From the NCBI GenBank assembly GCA_049296795.1, contig JBAQTC010000007.1, positions 160,293 to 224,292 of the forward strand: a stretch of 64,000 nt of DNA, written 5' to 3'. The stretch's first letter is position 1. The number at the start of each line of letters is the position of its first letter. Positions 63,786 through 64,000 of this stretch are shown here, one piece after another. The DNA comes from CAXNKH01 sp049296795. Lineage in GTDB: Bacteria; Pseudomonadota; Gammaproteobacteria; Burkholderiales; Burkholderiaceae_C. The notes below the pieces were generated by a model. The model was not told the origin of the DNA and ran no database searches. It saw only the letters and a list, made by a program, of their open reading frames with translations. The translations under genes and the position numbers were made by a program.

Positions 63786-63799
63786 TTGATTTAGCTCAA
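63786..63799. promoter_or_regulatory. FNR/Anr-like box
   Basis: TTGAT-TTAG-CTCAA matches the FNR consensus TTGAT-N4-ATCAA at nine of ten positions. It is centred about 61 nt before the ATG at 63854, with CTATATC between as a possible -10. It suggests oxygen-dependent control of the following gene. Confidence 0.45.
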
Positions 63800-63853
63800 A
63801 GTGGGCACTATATCTTCGGCTCAGACTTGAGCAGCAACTAGAAGGGGAACATC

Positions 63854-64000
63854 ATGTCAAACACTTGCAACACCCTGATCGGGATTTGTGTAGCGGGGAC
63901 CTCACTGGGTGCCATGGCGCAAACAACCGACGAGCACAAAGAACATCACCCTCCAGGCGGTACCAAGCCAACGGCCACCCAGAAAGATCCTTTCGGGCGC
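63854..64000 (+). CDS. exported His-rich protein, 3' end beyond the window
   Basis: The first 49 codons are seen. AAGGGGAA precedes the ATG. A weak Sec signal (LIGICVAGTSLGAMAQ, cleavage near AMA-Q) is followed by EHKEHHPPGG, a His-rich start that could bind metal. The frame is still open at 64000. It may be island cargo or the flanking chromosome. No family assigned. Confidence 0.6.
   Translation, partial: MSNTCNTLIGICVAGTSLGAMAQTTDEHKEHHPPGGTKPTATQKDPFGR

Larger units (their letters stand above)
58016..64000 (+). mobile_element. integrative island at tRNA-Pro, satellite-like (right end outside or unresolved)
   Basis: From the tRNA 3' end the order is repeats, tyrosine integrase, unknown 239-residue protein, palindromic operators, alpA, a 25-codon ORF, a TOPRIM/DUF3987 replication protein, a coupled ORF and a cos-like tract. 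Integrase, AlpA and primase in this order match phage satellites (PICI/P4-like). No copy of the tRNA 3' end (TTCGAATCC) is found further right in the window. The boundary is therefore not fixed, and the gene at 63854 may be cargo or chromosome. Confidence 0.75.

Noticed and set aside
58016..64000. Search for a second copy of the tRNA-Pro 3' end (attR) within the window.
   Set aside because: No TTCGAATCC or CCTTTCGCCCCG repeat was found downstream, so no right boundary is claimed.

Overview
The window is chromosomal DNA of a betaproteobacterium in the order Burkholderiales, most likely family Comamonadaceae (Rhodoferax/Polaromonas-like). This is inferred from the gene orders trxA-rho-rpmE, ilvBNC-psd-pssA-leuA and sigma-DUF3619-DUF3106-RDD, from the Bug/TctC receptor, and from GC-rich hairpin repeats of a kind seen between genes in that family. 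No rRNA and no CRISPR array was seen.

Layout. 0-2.3 kb: rpmE2, rho and trxA (minus strand). 2.4-9.7 kb: an AddB-like nuclease and an AddA-like helicase-nuclease whose genes overlap by 4 nt, then a flavoprotein. 9.8-12.5 kb: a two-subunit molybdenum hydroxylase of the isoquinoline oxidoreductase type. 12.5-14.7 kb: an iron-permease-like membrane protein and a Baeyer-Villiger monooxygenase. 15.3-18.9 kb: a small secreted protein, the SRP RNA (minus strand), dnaX with an A9 slip site, the ybaB nucleoid protein and recR. 19-24 kb: a NitT/TauT-type ABC importer, an Ldh-family dehydrogenase and a Bug receptor. 24.1-31.6 kb: mltD, a methyltransferase, rnhA and an RND efflux adaptor-pump pair. 31.6-37.7 kb: moeA, mobA, moaA, an SDR, an aldehyde dehydrogenase and a lipoprotein (all minus). 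37.8-44.6 kb: membrane and soluble pyrophosphatases back to back, a FemAB-like protein, nadE, glnB and a LOG protein. 44.7-46.9 kb: an ECF sigma factor operon with two Burkholderiales DUF proteins and an RDD protein. 47-54.3 kb: branched-chain amino acid genes ilvBNC, then psd-pssA, then leuA behind a clear leucine attenuator. 54.4-57.8 kb: a penicillin-binding endopeptidase, then an overlapping aat-ate-iclR operon on the minus strand.

57.9-64 kb: an intact tRNA-Pro(UGG) followed at once by a P4-type integrase and a compact island. The island has an unknown 239-residue protein, tandem palindromic operators in front of alpA, a 25-codon ORF, a TOPRIM/DUF3987 replication protein, a coupled ORF carrying a 30-bp inverted repeat, and a G-rich tract resembling phage cos/terminase borders. 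The order int-alpA-primase-cos-like is that of a phage satellite (PICI-like). The right attachment site is not in the window. The last gene is a truncated, exported, His-rich protein with an FNR-like box upstream.

How the parts connect: moaA/mobA/moeA supply molybdenum cofactor steps that the molybdenum hydroxylase would need. PII, NadE and the ilv/leu genes are core nitrogen, cofactor and amino acid metabolism. The most interesting regulatory reads are the dnaX slip site, the leuA attenuator and the island control region. Several families of hairpin repeats sit between genes: GC-rich at 0.34 kb, GGACAG hairpins at 2.3 and 21.8 kb, a two-copy dispersed repeat at 14.7 and 17.9 kb, and a MITE-like hairpin at 24 kb.
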